Below are positions 1-6,961 of a stretch of DNA of 23,653 nt, piece by piece (the first letter of the stretch is position 1; each line of letters begins with the position of its first letter). The notes under the pieces were generated by a model. The model had not been told where the DNA came from. It did not search any database and worked only from the letters and a program-made list of their open reading frames with translations. The position numbers and the translations under genes are program-made. The stretch comes from JAJYKN01 sp045403145 (GTDB lineage Bacteria; Nitrospirota; UBA9217): assembly GCA_045403145.1 (NCBI GenBank), contig JAXIPA010000163.1, positions 1 through 23,653 on the forward strand. The letters are read 5' to 3'.

Positions 1-177
1 ATCGTCAGAAGGGATCAGATACACCGTGGCCTTTTCGATCATCTGGCCGGAGGCATCCTGGACCGTTCCCTTCAGGACATGAGCGTCCTGCTTTTTCTCC
101 GCAGCATGAGATCCCTGAGAGATGAAAGCCAAAACGAAAATACAAATCCACAGCACTGACAAAACCTTTCGTTTCAT
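1..177 (-). CDS. Exported protein with carboxypeptidase-regulatory-like domain (partial, N-terminus only)
   Basis: Fifty-nine codons are visible; the gene runs off the left edge of the window. The product starts MKRKVLSVLW, has a hydrophobic core (ICIFVLAFIS) and a likely signal peptidase site near SHAA/EKK, so it is probably secreted to the periplasm. The mature part begins VLKGTVQDASGQMIEKATV, which resembles the first strands of carboxypeptidase-regulatory-like or Cna-B-type beta-sandwich domains (G-x-V-x-D-x-x-G-x-x-I-x-x-A-x-V). A strong ribosome binding site GGAGGAG lies 6 nt before the ATG. It is divergent from the sensor kinase gene across a 430-base gap. The full function cannot be told from this fragment. 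Confidence 0.8.
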   Translation of the reverse strand, partial: MKRKVLSVLWICIFVLAFISQGSHAAEKKQDAHVLKGTVQDASGQMIEKATVYLIPSDD

Positions 178-486
178 GTTTGACTCCTCCTTTTCGAAAT
201 TAAGTGACCTGCGCGGCATTTGCCCCTGTTTTGTGGCGATGACGAGCTGTGTTAAGGGATGTTTGGTATCAGACGAGTAAAATATAATTTTAACATAAAA
301 AAACATGATTGGATGCCATCGGCAACAAGATACCATTTATCACGAAATACGCTGATAACAATGGGATAAAAGCGTTCCAGCATGGGGATAGGAGTTTCTT
401 AAAATGATGCAACAGTGGCACGGCCTTCCTCCCGGTGGAATCCCGGATAAAAAATCCTGTTCCAATTCACATTCACATGATCGTTC
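178..486. other. Intergenic region between divergent genes
   Basis: This stretch separates the exported protein from the sensor kinase promoter. It includes an AT-rich patch around 279-305 (aaaatataattttaacataa) that could hold the promoter of the leftward gene, but no convincing -35/-10 pair was found. No open frame with a ribosome binding site or recognisable protein was seen. Confidence 0.5.
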
Positions 487-515
487 TTGAGAAGTGTAAT
501 TTTTTGTGTTAGAAT
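487..515 (+). promoter_or_regulatory. Sigma70-type promoter of the sensor kinase gene
   Basis: TTGAGA (487-492) and TAGAAT (510-515) are separated by exactly 17 bp, each matching five of six consensus positions. Transcription would start near 522. This lies after a possible GTG start at 506, which argues that translation starts at 536 or, better, at ATG 608. Confidence 0.55.
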
Positions 516-607
516 GCATCCGTCTATATTGTCAAATGCCGCAAATTACCAACGCCGCCCATCTCGCGCCCGAAGCAGTGCGGAATATCCAATTCGAGGT
601 CCGGTGC

Positions 608-2923
608 ATGAAACACGACAGCCAGCAGAATAACCAGGAACTCATCGACAGCATTCCGGACGCGATGATGATCGTCGATCGGAACTGCCGGATCAGCATG
701 GTGAACAATGCCCTGCTCGCGATGCAGGGCGACGTACGCGAGAACATCGTCGGGAAAACCTGCTACAACATTCTGCACCGTCAGGACAGCGCATGCCAAC
801 TGCAGAAGGGGGACTGCCCCTTCGCCGAAGTTTTTGACGCCGGCAAAAAAGTCAAAGTCATCCATCGCCATTACACCAAACAGAACAAGGAAATCATCGT
901 GGAACTTTGCGCGTCCCCCCTTGCCGATGCGAGCGGCGACATCATCGGCATGGTGGAGGTGCTGCGCGATGTCACTGCCGCTCACCGGCTGGAGGAGGAA
1001 AACCGGCAGTCCCTGGCGTTTCTCTCCAGCGTCCTGGAGGGCATCGGAGAAGGCGTCGTGGTGATGGACAGGGACTACCGCATTCTTACCGCGAACAAAG
1101 GATACCTGAACCAGGTCGGGCGGGAGAGAGGGTACGCCGTGGGCAGGCACTGTTATGAAGTGTCGCACCACTTCGCTTCCCCCTGCGCGGAAAACGGCCA
1201 CGAATGCCCGGTGAAGACAGTATTTGAGACGGGTAGCACCGCCCGGGCCATGCATGTTCACTATGACCGCCAGAACCGCGAAATCTATGTGGATTGCCAG
1301 GCCTATCCCATCAAGGATCCGTCGGGCCGGGTCATTCGGGCCATCGAGACCCTCAACGATGTGACCGAACGGGTGATGCTCGAAAAAAAGCTGAAGGAGT
1401 CCGAGGAAAAGTACCGCGACCTGTACGACAATGCCCCTGACGGCTATTATTCCTTTGCCGGGGACGGCTTTATCGTTGAAGTAAACCGGACGTTTCTGGA
1501 TCTGCTCGGCTATCGCCGCGACGAAGTTGTCCGGAAGAAGCACATCAAGGACCTGCTTGCGGATGAGAGCGTGAAGATATGTCAGGGCAAGTTTCCGGAA
1601 TTCAAGAAAGCCGGCCGGATGGAAAACGTGGAGCTCACGCTTGTCAGGAAGGACGGCTCTCTTCTTCCAGTCCTGCTGAATGCCACCGCGGTGTTCGACG
1701 GAGCCGGTTCGTTCGTCATGAGCCGGACTATGATCAGGGACATCACCGAGCGGAAAAAGGCGGATGAGGAAAAGCGTAAGCTCCAGGAGCAGCTCTTTCA
1801 ATCACAGAAACTGGAGGCCCTGGGCACGCTGGCCGGCGGCATTGCGCACGACTTCAACAACCTCCTCGCATCCATTCTGGGCTATGCGTCCCTGGCCAAG
1901 GCGGACCTGTCTCCCGATGACCCGCTGTACCGCAATGTTGACATCATCGAAACCGCCTCTCTGCGCGCCTCGGAGCTCACGCAGCAGTTGCTGGCTTTCG
2001 CAAGGGGGGGGAAATACGACGCGAAGCCGAACGATGTAAACGCGATCGTCCGAGAGGTTGCGGCGCTCCTGGCCCGCACCATCGGCAAGGGCATTGCGCT
2101 GAAGCTGGAGATCGACGACAGCCTCCGTCCCGTTATCTGCGATGCCGGACAGATCCAGCAGGCGATCCTGAACATCTGCATCAACGGGCGCGACGCCATG
2201 CCGAATGGCGGGGCCCTTACGATCAGGACCGAGAACGTCCATCTGGACATCAAGGACGTGCGGTATCTCGTGGATGTCCCACCAGGAGATTACGTCCGCA
2301 TCTCCGTCTCGGATACGGGCGCGGGCATGGACAGTCAGATACAGCAGCACATGTTCGAGCCGTTCTTCACGACCAAGGAGAAAGGGACCGGTTTGGGCTT
2401 GTCTCTCGTCTACGGCACCATCAAAAAGCACAACGGATTTCTTCAAGTGCGCAGCGAGCCGGGCAGGGGGGCCACGTTCCAGGTGAACCTTCTCGCCTGC
2501 ACCGGCGAGGAGACCTGCGTGAAGAAGGGCGAGAGTACGGAGGCGCTTCCCGGCTCCGGGACGATCATGGTCGTTGACGACGAATTGCTCGTCGCCGACC
2601 TCACGAGGGACATCCTTCAGCGCTTCGGGTATACGGCGCTGGTGGCTAATAGAGGCGAGGAAGCGGTGGAGCTGTACCGGCAGCGGTCCAGGGACATCGC
2701 GGCGGTGGTGCTCGACATGGCCATGCCCGGAATGGACGGCAGGGAGGTTTTCCGCCGGCTCCGCGCGATCAATCCTCAGGGGAAGATCATCATTTCAAGC
2801 GGATTCAGTCACGATCGGGATGCGGACGACCTTTTGGAGCTGGGCGCTGCGGGTTTTGTTCAGAAACCGTATCGCATAGCGGAGCTGGTCAAGACCGTGG
2901 GTGAGGTTGTGGCGGGGAAATAG
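608..2923 (+). CDS. Soluble PAS-PAS-PAS hybrid sensor histidine kinase with C-terminal receiver
   Basis: The protein is 771 aa from ATG 608. That start is preceded by GAGG and lies downstream of the promoter; the frame is open back to a GTG at 506. Domains are PAS1 (about 10-125), PAS2 (about 135-255), PAS3 (about 265-385, ending IRDITERKKA), a short coiled linker, HisKA with phosphoacceptor H414 in GGIAHDFNNLL, an ATPase domain (N-box NGRDAM, G1 DTGAGM, G2 GTGLGLSL), and a receiver (about 650-771) with acidic pair D657/D658, phospho-accepting D703 in VLDMAMPGMDG and K753. No membrane segment is seen, so it should sense an intracellular signal. PAS1 and PAS2 each carry C-x4-H-x5-C-x6-C-P (C52/H57/C63/C70 and C182/H187/C193/C200), which may bind a metal, an Fe-S cluster or heme. 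No separate response regulator lies next to it; output may go by phosphorelay to a distant partner. Confidence 0.92.
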   Translation: MKHDSQQNNQELIDSIPDAMMIVDRNCRISMVNNALLAMQGDVRENIVGKTCYNILHRQDSACQLQKGDCPFAEVFDAGKKVKVIHRHYTKQNKEIIVELCASPLADASGDIIGMVEVLRDVTAAHRLEEENRQSLAFLSSVLEGIGEGVVVMDRDYRILTANKGYLNQVGRERGYAVGRHCYEVSHHFASPCAENGHECPVKTVFETGSTARAMHVHYDRQNREIYVDCQAYPIKDPSGRVIRAIETLNDVTERVMLEKKLKESEEKYRDLYDNAPDGYYSFAGDGFIVEVNRTFLDLLGYRRDEVVRKKHIKDLLADESVKICQGKFPEFKKAGRMENVELTLVRKDGSLLPVLLNATAVFDGAGSFVMSRTMIRDITERKKADEEKRKLQEQLFQSQKLEALGTLAGGIAHDFNNLLASILGYASLAKADLSPDDPLYRNVDIIETASLRASELTQQLLAFARGGKYDAKPNDVNAIVREVAALLARTIGKGIALKLEIDDSLRPVICDAGQIQQAILNICINGRDAMPNGGALTIRTENVHLDIKDVRYLVDVPPGDYVRISVSDTGAGMDSQIQQHMFEPFFTTKEKGTGLGLSLVYGTIKKHNGFLQVRSEPGRGATFQVNLLACTGEETCVKKGESTEALPGSGTIMVVDDELLVADLTRDILQRFGYTALVANRGEEAVELYRQRSRDIAAVVLDMAMPGMDGREVFRRLRAINPQGKIIISSGFSHDRDADDLLELGAAGFVQKPYRIAELVKTVGEVVAGK

Positions 2924-2930
2924 ATTGTTG

Positions 2931-3144
2931 ATCGCGGATTGCGGAATGCGGAATTCACCCTGCACTCGCGCTACGCACTCATAATCTAATCACTGGCCAC
3001 AGGCTCGTCAGCGCTGGGAGCAGGCGGAATGCGGAATTAAAACGATAACGCTCCCAAAACATCAGGAGCGTTATCCTATTTGAGACAGGCGGTTTACGCA
3101 AGAGGATTGAGAAATCCGAAATCCGAAATCCGAATTCCGAAATC
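2931..3144. repeat. Intergenic word repeats (GCGGAATGCGGAAT / ATCCGAAATCCG)
   Basis: Direct copies of a degenerate GCGGATTGCGGAATGCGGAATT-like word lie at 2931-2955 and 3024-3039. Inverted-orientation relatives, ATCCGAAATCCGAAATCCG, lie at 3112-3144. They flank the hairpin at 3044-3075. The same word family recurs at 4093-4117, 6165-6245 and 11356-11384. Confidence 0.6.
3044..3075. terminator. Bidirectional intrinsic terminator between sensor kinase and folD
   Basis: A perfect 11-bp inverted repeat, GATAACGCTCC (3044-3054) and GGAGCGTTATC (3065-3075), encloses a 10-nt loop. Read on the minus strand it is followed by GTTTTAATT, a good U-tract for the leftward folD transcript. On the plus strand it is followed by the weaker CTATTTG. 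It sits between two convergent genes, as expected for a shared terminator. Confidence 0.75.
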
Positions 3145-3148
3145 GTTC

Positions 3149-4000
3149 TTACGGATTCTGCAGTCTCGCCGCCTTTACCACATGCTTTAAAAGCACGCGG
3201 GTCGTTACGGTGCCGACGCCGCCGGGCACCGGCGTGATGGCGCCGGCCACGTCTTTCGCGGGTTCCGTGTCCACGTCCCCGAAGAGTTTGTCTCCCTCGA
3301 CGTTGATGCCCACATCCATAACGGTCGCGCCGTTCTTGATGTAATCCTTCGTGATCATTTTGGCCTTGCCGATCGCCGCAACCAGAATATCAGCGCGCCT
3401 GCACACACCGGGAAGGTCCTGCGTCCGGGAATGGCAGACCGTTACCGTGGCGTTCTCGCCAAGCAGGAGCATGGACATCGGCTTGCCCACGACCATGGAG
3501 CGGCCGATAACCACTGCTTCCTTCCCCTTCATGGGGACCTCGTAAAAGCGGAGGATTTCCATAACCGCCTGCGGCGTTGCAGGCGGGAAGCCGGTCATGT
3601 CTCCGGCCATGATCTTGCCGGCGTTCACGGGGTTGAAGCAGTCCACGTCCTTTTCCGGCGACAGGATGTACTTTACGACGTCCTCGCTGATCTGCTTCGG
3701 GAACGGCCGCATTACGATGATGCCGTGGATGTTCCTGTCCGCGTTCCGCTGCTTCAGGACATTCACGAACTCGTCCTGGCTCGCCGTGCCCGGCAGCTGC
3801 TCGATATCGCAGGCAATGCCGTTTTTTTCCGCCATCTTCCTGGCGCTGTTCGCGTAGGCCAGCGAGTCCGCCGCGTCTCCCACAATCATGATTTTGAGGG
3901 AGGGGTTCACGTTTTTTGCCTTGAGCTCCTGGACGTCTTTCTGGATGTCCTGGTCCATTTTCTGGGCAACTTCTTTTCCGGTCAGTAGTTTTGCTGGCAT
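3149..4000 (-). CDS. folD: FolD-type methylenetetrahydrofolate dehydrogenase, probably lacking cyclohydrolase activity
   Basis: The protein is 283 aa, normal FolD length, with a good ribosome binding site (AAGGAG) before the ATG. It has the family core: PEKDVDCFNPVNAG, the Rossmann segment VVIGRSMVVGKPMSMLL, and the C-terminal ITPVPGGVGTVT signature. Aligned without gaps to E. coli FolD (ASQIYVASKRK against DSLAYANSARK), the catalytic lysine is Ala53. The glutamine of the ILVQLPLP segment is Met97 (IIVMRPFP). The conserved aspartate (KDVD) is kept, while the usual G-F-H after it is C-F-N. In the human and E. coli enzymes the lysine and glutamine serve mainly the cyclohydrolase step. I infer an NAD(P)-dependent methylene-THF dehydrogenase that works with the adjacent fchA product. 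It lies 120 bases downstream of fchA in the same direction, probably in one transcript. Confidence 0.9.
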   Translation of the reverse strand: MPAKLLTGKEVAQKMDQDIQKDVQELKAKNVNPSLKIMIVGDAADSLAYANSARKMAEKNGIACDIEQLPGTASQDEFVNVLKQRNADRNIHGIIVMRPFPKQISEDVVKYILSPEKDVDCFNPVNAGKIMAGDMTGFPPATPQAVMEILRFYEVPMKGKEAVVIGRSMVVGKPMSMLLLGENATVTVCHSRTQDLPGVCRRADILVAAIGKAKMITKDYIKNGATVMDVGINVEGDKLFGDVDTEPAKDVAGAITPVPGGVGTVTTRVLLKHVVKAARLQNP

Positions 4001-4027
4001 GATAAGGACTCCTTAATGAAAGATTTA

Positions 4028-4054
4028 CCGCAGAGGACGCAGAGAGCGCAGAGG
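4028..4054. repeat. CGCAGAG tandem words
   Basis: Three to four degenerate copies of CGCAGAG(R) occur in tandem (CGCAGAGGACGCAGAGAGCG and on) in the folD-fchA gap. I recognise this word as a common intergenic motif in many bacterial genomes; its origin is not established here. Confidence 0.5.
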
Positions 4055-4063
4055 AAAACCTGG

Positions 4064-4083
4064 ATTCCTGCCTACGCAGGAAT
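4064..4083. repeat. REP-like palindrome ATTCCTGC-CTAC-GCAGGAAT
   Basis: An 8-bp perfect stem with a 4-nt loop is preceded by CTGG and followed by GACG. It resembles the widespread TGGATTCC...GGAATGAC class of repetitive extragenic palindromes. Here it lies between folD and fchA. Confidence 0.55.
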
Positions 4084-4092
4084 GACGATTCT

Positions 4093-4117
4093 CATTCCGC
4101 ATTCCGCAATCCGAAAT
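4093..4117. repeat. ATTCCGCATTCCGCAATCCG word repeat
   Basis: This copy of the ATTCCGCA family lies 4 bases past the fchA stop codon, reading in the leftward direction. It is the same word seen in the gaps near 2931-3144, 6165-6245 and 11356-11384. Confidence 0.5.
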
Positions 4118-4120
4118 GCT

Positions 4121-4747
4121 TTATCCCATCTTCTTATACGTCGTCGCCATCACGGACTTTTCGAGCGCCGCGACCTGCGTGAGTGCGTCCTGCATGCGCG
4201 TCCAGGTGTCCTTGTTGAACACCTCGTCTTTGATGCTGTTCACGTTGATTTTGACATTGAGCGCCGCGCTCTGGGCGCAGGCCTGGGCCAGGAGGACGGC
4301 GACTCCGGCGTCGCTCACCGCCGCCACGTTGCCGATCTCTGCGGCCCGTTCCGCGAGCCGGGCGACCTCAAGGGACTTGAGCCCTATCTCGAACGGCACC
4401 TGGCAGGCCTTCTTGAGCGCTTCCTGCATCCGCGCGGTCCGCGCCGTTTTTTCGGCATCGGTATTCTTCGGCATTTTATACACATCGGAGAGCGCTCCGT
4501 ATGCTTCCGTGTCCTTCTGGATGAGATCCTCCATATCAGCACGGAGTTTTTCGGATTCCTTCAGGAGCGTCTCGATCTGGGGCTGCACGTCTTTGTACTT
4601 CTCCTTGCCCAGCGTAAGATTTGACACCATGCTGACGAGTGCCGCGCCAAGCGCTCCGGTGAGGGCTGCCACGCTCCCGCCTCCCGGCTCCGGGGATTTA
4701 CTGGCCAGCTTGTCCATAAAGTGTTGTAACGGCTGTTTAATATACAC
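4121..4747 (-). CDS. fchA: Methenyltetrahydrofolate cyclohydrolase / cyclodeaminase family protein
   Basis: This 208-aa protein belongs to the formiminotransferase-cyclodeaminase (FTCD_C) family. Its N-terminus MYIKQPLQHFMDKLASKSPEP, the glycine-rich GGGSVAALTGALGAALVSMV and the late ARLAERAAEIGN..SDAGVAVLLAQA region are typical, and it is almost wholly helical. Members without a formiminotransferase domain, such as FchA of acetogens and methylotrophs, hydrolyse methenyl-THF to formyl-THF. It starts with GTG (4745-4747) behind AGGAGGGA. Its partner folD, next in the operon, lacks the residues for this same reaction, which supports the cyclohydrolase role over a histidine-degradation role. No other histidine-degradation gene is nearby. 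Confidence 0.88.
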   Translation of the reverse strand: MYIKQPLQHFMDKLASKSPEPGGGSVAALTGALGAALVSMVSNLTLGKEKYKDVQPQIETLLKESEKLRADMEDLIQKDTEAYGALSDVYKMPKNTDAEKTARTARMQEALKKACQVPFEIGLKSLEVARLAERAAEIGNVAAVSDAGVAVLLAQACAQSAALNVKINVNSIKDEVFNKDTWTRMQDALTQVAALEKSVMATTYKKMG

Positions 4748-4787
4748 GGGGTCCCTCCTGGAGTGATGAAAGTACTATGGGATAAAA

Positions 4788-4816
4788 AGAATAATGAAAG
4801 CGAGGTTTTTTGTCAA
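4788..4816 (-). promoter_or_regulatory. Sigma70-type promoter of fchA-folD
   Basis: On the minus strand TTGACA (4816-4811) is followed after exactly 17 bp by TATTCT (4793-4788). A start near 4781 gives a leader of about 34 nt before the fchA GTG. The -35 box is perfect and the -10 box matches at four positions. Confidence 0.6.
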
Positions 4817-4940
4817 TAAAAAAATGCCCGCTCGGCGCTATTTCGACGCAGTTTGGGGGTGGAGGAGCAGGGATCCTCTTGCGTGCCATTGATAATCATA
4901 GTTTTAGAATATACCAAGCGGAAAATAGCAAAACTTTTCC

Positions 4941-4970
4941 TTGACTCCCTTTCGTGAGCTTTGGTATTAT
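4941..4970 (+). promoter_or_regulatory. Sigma70-type promoter of ccdA-merR
   Basis: TTGACT (4941-4946) and TATTAT (4965-4970) have an 18-bp spacer. The predicted start near 4977 lies after the alternative upstream start codon at 4961, so the ATG at 5003 is the real ccdA start. Confidence 0.65.
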
Positions 4971-5002
4971 GTACACTCTATCGAAGGGGGATTGCGTTTT
5001 TC

Positions 5003-5719
5003 ATGGATCTTTCGCACGGATTGACGCCGTATGTTCTGCTGTACTCGCTCGCCATGGGCCTCATTTCGTTTGTCTCTCCCTGCATTCTTCCTCTTATCCC
5101 GTCCTATGTTTCCTACATCACGGGGATAAGCTACGACGAACTCATGAGCCGCGAGTCCCGCCGGAAGAACATGAGCATCACCTTGTTTCACTCTCTCGTC
5201 TTTGTCCTGGGGTTTTCCCTTGTGTTCGTCCTTCTGGGAGCCACCGCAAGCCTGGCGGGAAGCGTCCTGACGCAGCACCTCGACGTCATCCGTGTAGTCG
5301 GAGGCGTGCTCATCATCATCATGGGCGTCTTTGTCATGGACGTGGTGCGGATCCCCTTTCTGCAACGGGAAGCAAAATTGCGGCTCAAGACGAGGCCCGC
5401 GGGATATATCGGCACGTTTGTCGTCGGCATGATCTTCGGCGCGGGCTGGACCCCCTGCACGGGCCCCTTCCTGGGCTCGGTGCTGACGCTGGCAATGACG
5501 GGTGAAACGCTGGGCAGCGGCGTGGCGCTGCTCACGCTGTATTCGCTCGGCCTCGGCATCCCGTTCATTCTTTCGGCCATTGCCATCAGCGCGTTCCTTT
5601 CGTCGTTCAACAAGCTGAAAAAGCATTTCAAGGCAATCAAGGTGACGAGCGGCATTATCCTGGTCATCATGGGTGTACTGCTCCTTATGGACAAGATGAC
5701 AATCCTAATACCACGGTAG
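5003..5719 (+). CDS. ccdA: CcdA-type cytochrome c biogenesis / thiol-disulfide transport membrane protein
   Basis: The protein is 238 aa with six predicted membrane helices. It has the two family cysteines, each next to proline: SPCILPLIPSY in the first helix and TPCTGPFLGS in the fourth. CcdA/DsbD-beta proteins take electrons from cytoplasmic thioredoxin and pass them across the membrane to periplasmic partners that reduce apocytochrome c or other disulfides. ATG 5003 is preceded by AAGGGGG at a rather long 12-nt spacing and fits the promoter position. A MerR regulator follows 11 bases after the stop and is probably co-transcribed. No thioredoxin-like ResA/CcsX partner is visible next to it. 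Confidence 0.92.
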   Translation: MDLSHGLTPYVLLYSLAMGLISFVSPCILPLIPSYVSYITGISYDELMSRESRRKNMSITLFHSLVFVLGFSLVFVLLGATASLAGSVLTQHLDVIRVVGGVLIIIMGVFVMDVVRIPFLQREAKLRLKTRPAGYIGTFVVGMIFGAGWTPCTGPFLGSVLTLAMTGETLGSGVALLTLYSLGLGIPFILSAIAISAFLSSFNKLKKHFKAIKVTSGIILVIMGVLLLMDKMTILIPR

Positions 5720-5730
5720 AGATTCGGGAG

Positions 5731-6162
5731 ATGAAAAAACATATGGTAGCGGATGGTTTGGATATATTAAAAGACAAGGACGCGCCGTTGTATACCATGG
5801 GGGTCGCGGCCAAACTGGTCGGGACCACTGCGCAGACCCTTCGGCTTTATGAGAAGCACGGGTTGATCCTCCCCACGCGCGAGCGCAGGAACAGATTGTA
5901 TACCGAGAACGATATCAAATGGCTGCGCTGCATCCGTGAGCTGATTCACTCAAAAAAAATCAGCATCGAAGGCATCAAGAAGCTTCTCGACTACGCGCCC
6001 TGCTGGGAGATCAAGGATTGCCCCGATGATCGCCGGGTCGTGTGTACCGCATTCACGGACAAGGGTAAACCCTGCTGGGAGACGACCCGCTGCCGGATGG
6101 AAAACGACTGCTCGACCTGCGTGGTGTTCCTGAAGAACGGGGAAAAAGCGGCGAAGAAGTGA
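5731..6162 (+). CDS. MerR-family regulator with cysteine-rich C-terminal domain
   Basis: The protein is 143 aa. Residues 19-90 form a MerR winged helix (YTMGVAAKLVGTTAQTLRLYEKHGLILP, then RLYTENDIKWLRCIRELI). Instead of the usual dimerisation coiled coil and effector site, residues 91-130 form a compact cysteine domain with C91, C97, C105, C115, C121, C127 and C130. It includes a repeated C-W-E motif (CWEIKDC and CWETTRC), suggesting a metal, Fe-S or disulfide redox sensor. GGGAG directly abuts the ATG at 5731 and sits 12 nt before a second ATG at 5743, so the start could be four codons later. Linkage to ccdA suggests a role in thiol-redox or cytochrome maturation control; the target promoters are unknown. 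Confidence 0.85.
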   Translation: MKKHMVADGLDILKDKDAPLYTMGVAAKLVGTTAQTLRLYEKHGLILPTRERRNRLYTENDIKWLRCIRELIHSKKISIEGIKKLLDYAPCWEIKDCPDDRRVVCTAFTDKGKPCWETTRCRMENDCSTCVVFLKNGEKAAKK

Positions 6163-6164
6163 TG

Positions 6165-6245
6165 CGATTTCGGATTGCGGATTTCGGATTGTTTTCTGAA
6201 AATCCGTTTCTCATTCCGCATTCCGCAATCGTCAATCCGCAATTG
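6165..6245. repeat. Inverted word repeat between convergent merR and moaDE
   Basis: The left arm (6165-6190) repeats the word TTTCGGATTGCGGA, and the right arm (6201-6245) holds inverted relatives AATCCG, ATTCCGCATTCCGCAATC and AATCCGCAAT. The centre can form CGGATT/AATCCG (6185-6190 and 6201-6206). It fills nearly the whole gap between the two stop codons and may help termination, though no clear U-tract hairpin is present. Confidence 0.5.
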
Positions 6246-6247
6246 TG

Positions 6248-6922
6248 TTACGGATGTTCCTCCACCCATACCTCTCCCTCCGCTGTTGTTTCCTTCTTCC
6301 AGATTGGGGTTATCCGTTTTAATTCATCGATGCAGAACCGGCAGGCCTTGAACGCCTCGTCGCGGTGGCCCGACGCCACGGCAATCAGCACGATGTTCTC
6401 TCCCACCGGCAGCGTCCCCACCCGGTGAACGATCGACACATCGATCACGCGGAATTCCTCGATCGCCCGCTCCCTGATCTCCCGGAGTTTTTTCTCCGCC
6501 ATGCCCGGATAGTGTTCGAATTCGAGCTTCGCGACCTTCTTTTTTTTCGTGATGTCCCGCGTTGTCCCGAGAAACGTGACAACGGCGCCGATGGAGGTCG
6601 AGGACTTCTTCAACGCTTCAATCTCCGCGTCGAGCGAGAAGGGCTCCTGCTGGATGCGGACGCGCCCTTCGCGGTCATCCCCGCCTGAGAACGGAGGCAT
6701 GAGCGCCACTTCATCCCCGTCCTTGACAATGGCGTCCGGCTTTGCGAATTCCTGGTTCACCGAGGCCAGAATCCTTCCGCAGGTTAGGACAGCCGCGAGC
6801 TCGGGATATTCCCGGGACACCTGCGCGAGCAGTTCGGAAACGGTGCCGCCCCGGAAATCGACGGACACCTCGCTCCTTCCTGTTTTGTCCTTCAATATTG
6901 CGAACAGTTTTACGGTGATCAT
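6248..6922 (-). CDS. moaDE: MoaD-MoaE fusion, molybdopterin synthase
   Basis: The protein is 224 aa. Residues 1-81 are a MoaD beta-grasp domain (MITVKLFAILKDKTG... DGDEVALMPPFSGG) ending in the GG (80-81) that normally forms the C-terminal thiocarboxylate. Residues 82-224 are MoaE, with IGAVVTFLGTTRD, LEFEHYPGMAEKKL, VHRVGTLPVGE and the active-site stretch PIWKKETTAEGEVWVE. MoaD and MoaE together convert precursor Z to molybdopterin for the molybdenum or tungsten cofactor. Because the GG is internal, the chain must be cleaved after G81 or act differently; fused MoaX of Mycobacterium tuberculosis is reported to be cleaved at a nearly identical position. It lies 39 bases downstream of the cyclase gene. 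The ATG has only a weak ribosome binding site. Confidence 0.93.
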   Translation of the reverse strand: MITVKLFAILKDKTGRSEVSVDFRGGTVSELLAQVSREYPELAAVLTCGRILASVNQEFAKPDAIVKDGDEVALMPPFSGGDDREGRVRIQQEPFSLDAEIEALKKSSTSIGAVVTFLGTTRDITKKKKVAKLEFEHYPGMAEKKLREIRERAIEEFRVIDVSIVHRVGTLPVGENIVLIAVASGHRDEAFKACRFCIDELKRITPIWKKETTAEGEVWVEEHP

Positions 6923-6961
6923 CTCAAATGTTTGGCTTTTTTTCGTGAGCTTGGGTTCGAT

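Noticed and set aside
416..430. Sigma54-like TGGCACG-n-TTC sequence upstream of the sensor kinase
   Set aside because: The GG doublet is good, but the -12 GC is absent at the required spacing (CT instead). The TTGAGA/TAGAAT pair at 487-515 is better placed.
524..1801. A 425-codon open frame antisense to the sensor kinase
   Set aside because: It mirrors PAS and HisKA coding sequence, has no recognisable domain and arises from GC-rich third positions on the other strand.
3112..3144. Possible CRISPR-like short tandem repeats (ATCCGAA units)
   Set aside because: Units are under 10 nt with no unique spacers of constant length and no cas genes; they belong to the degenerate word repeats.
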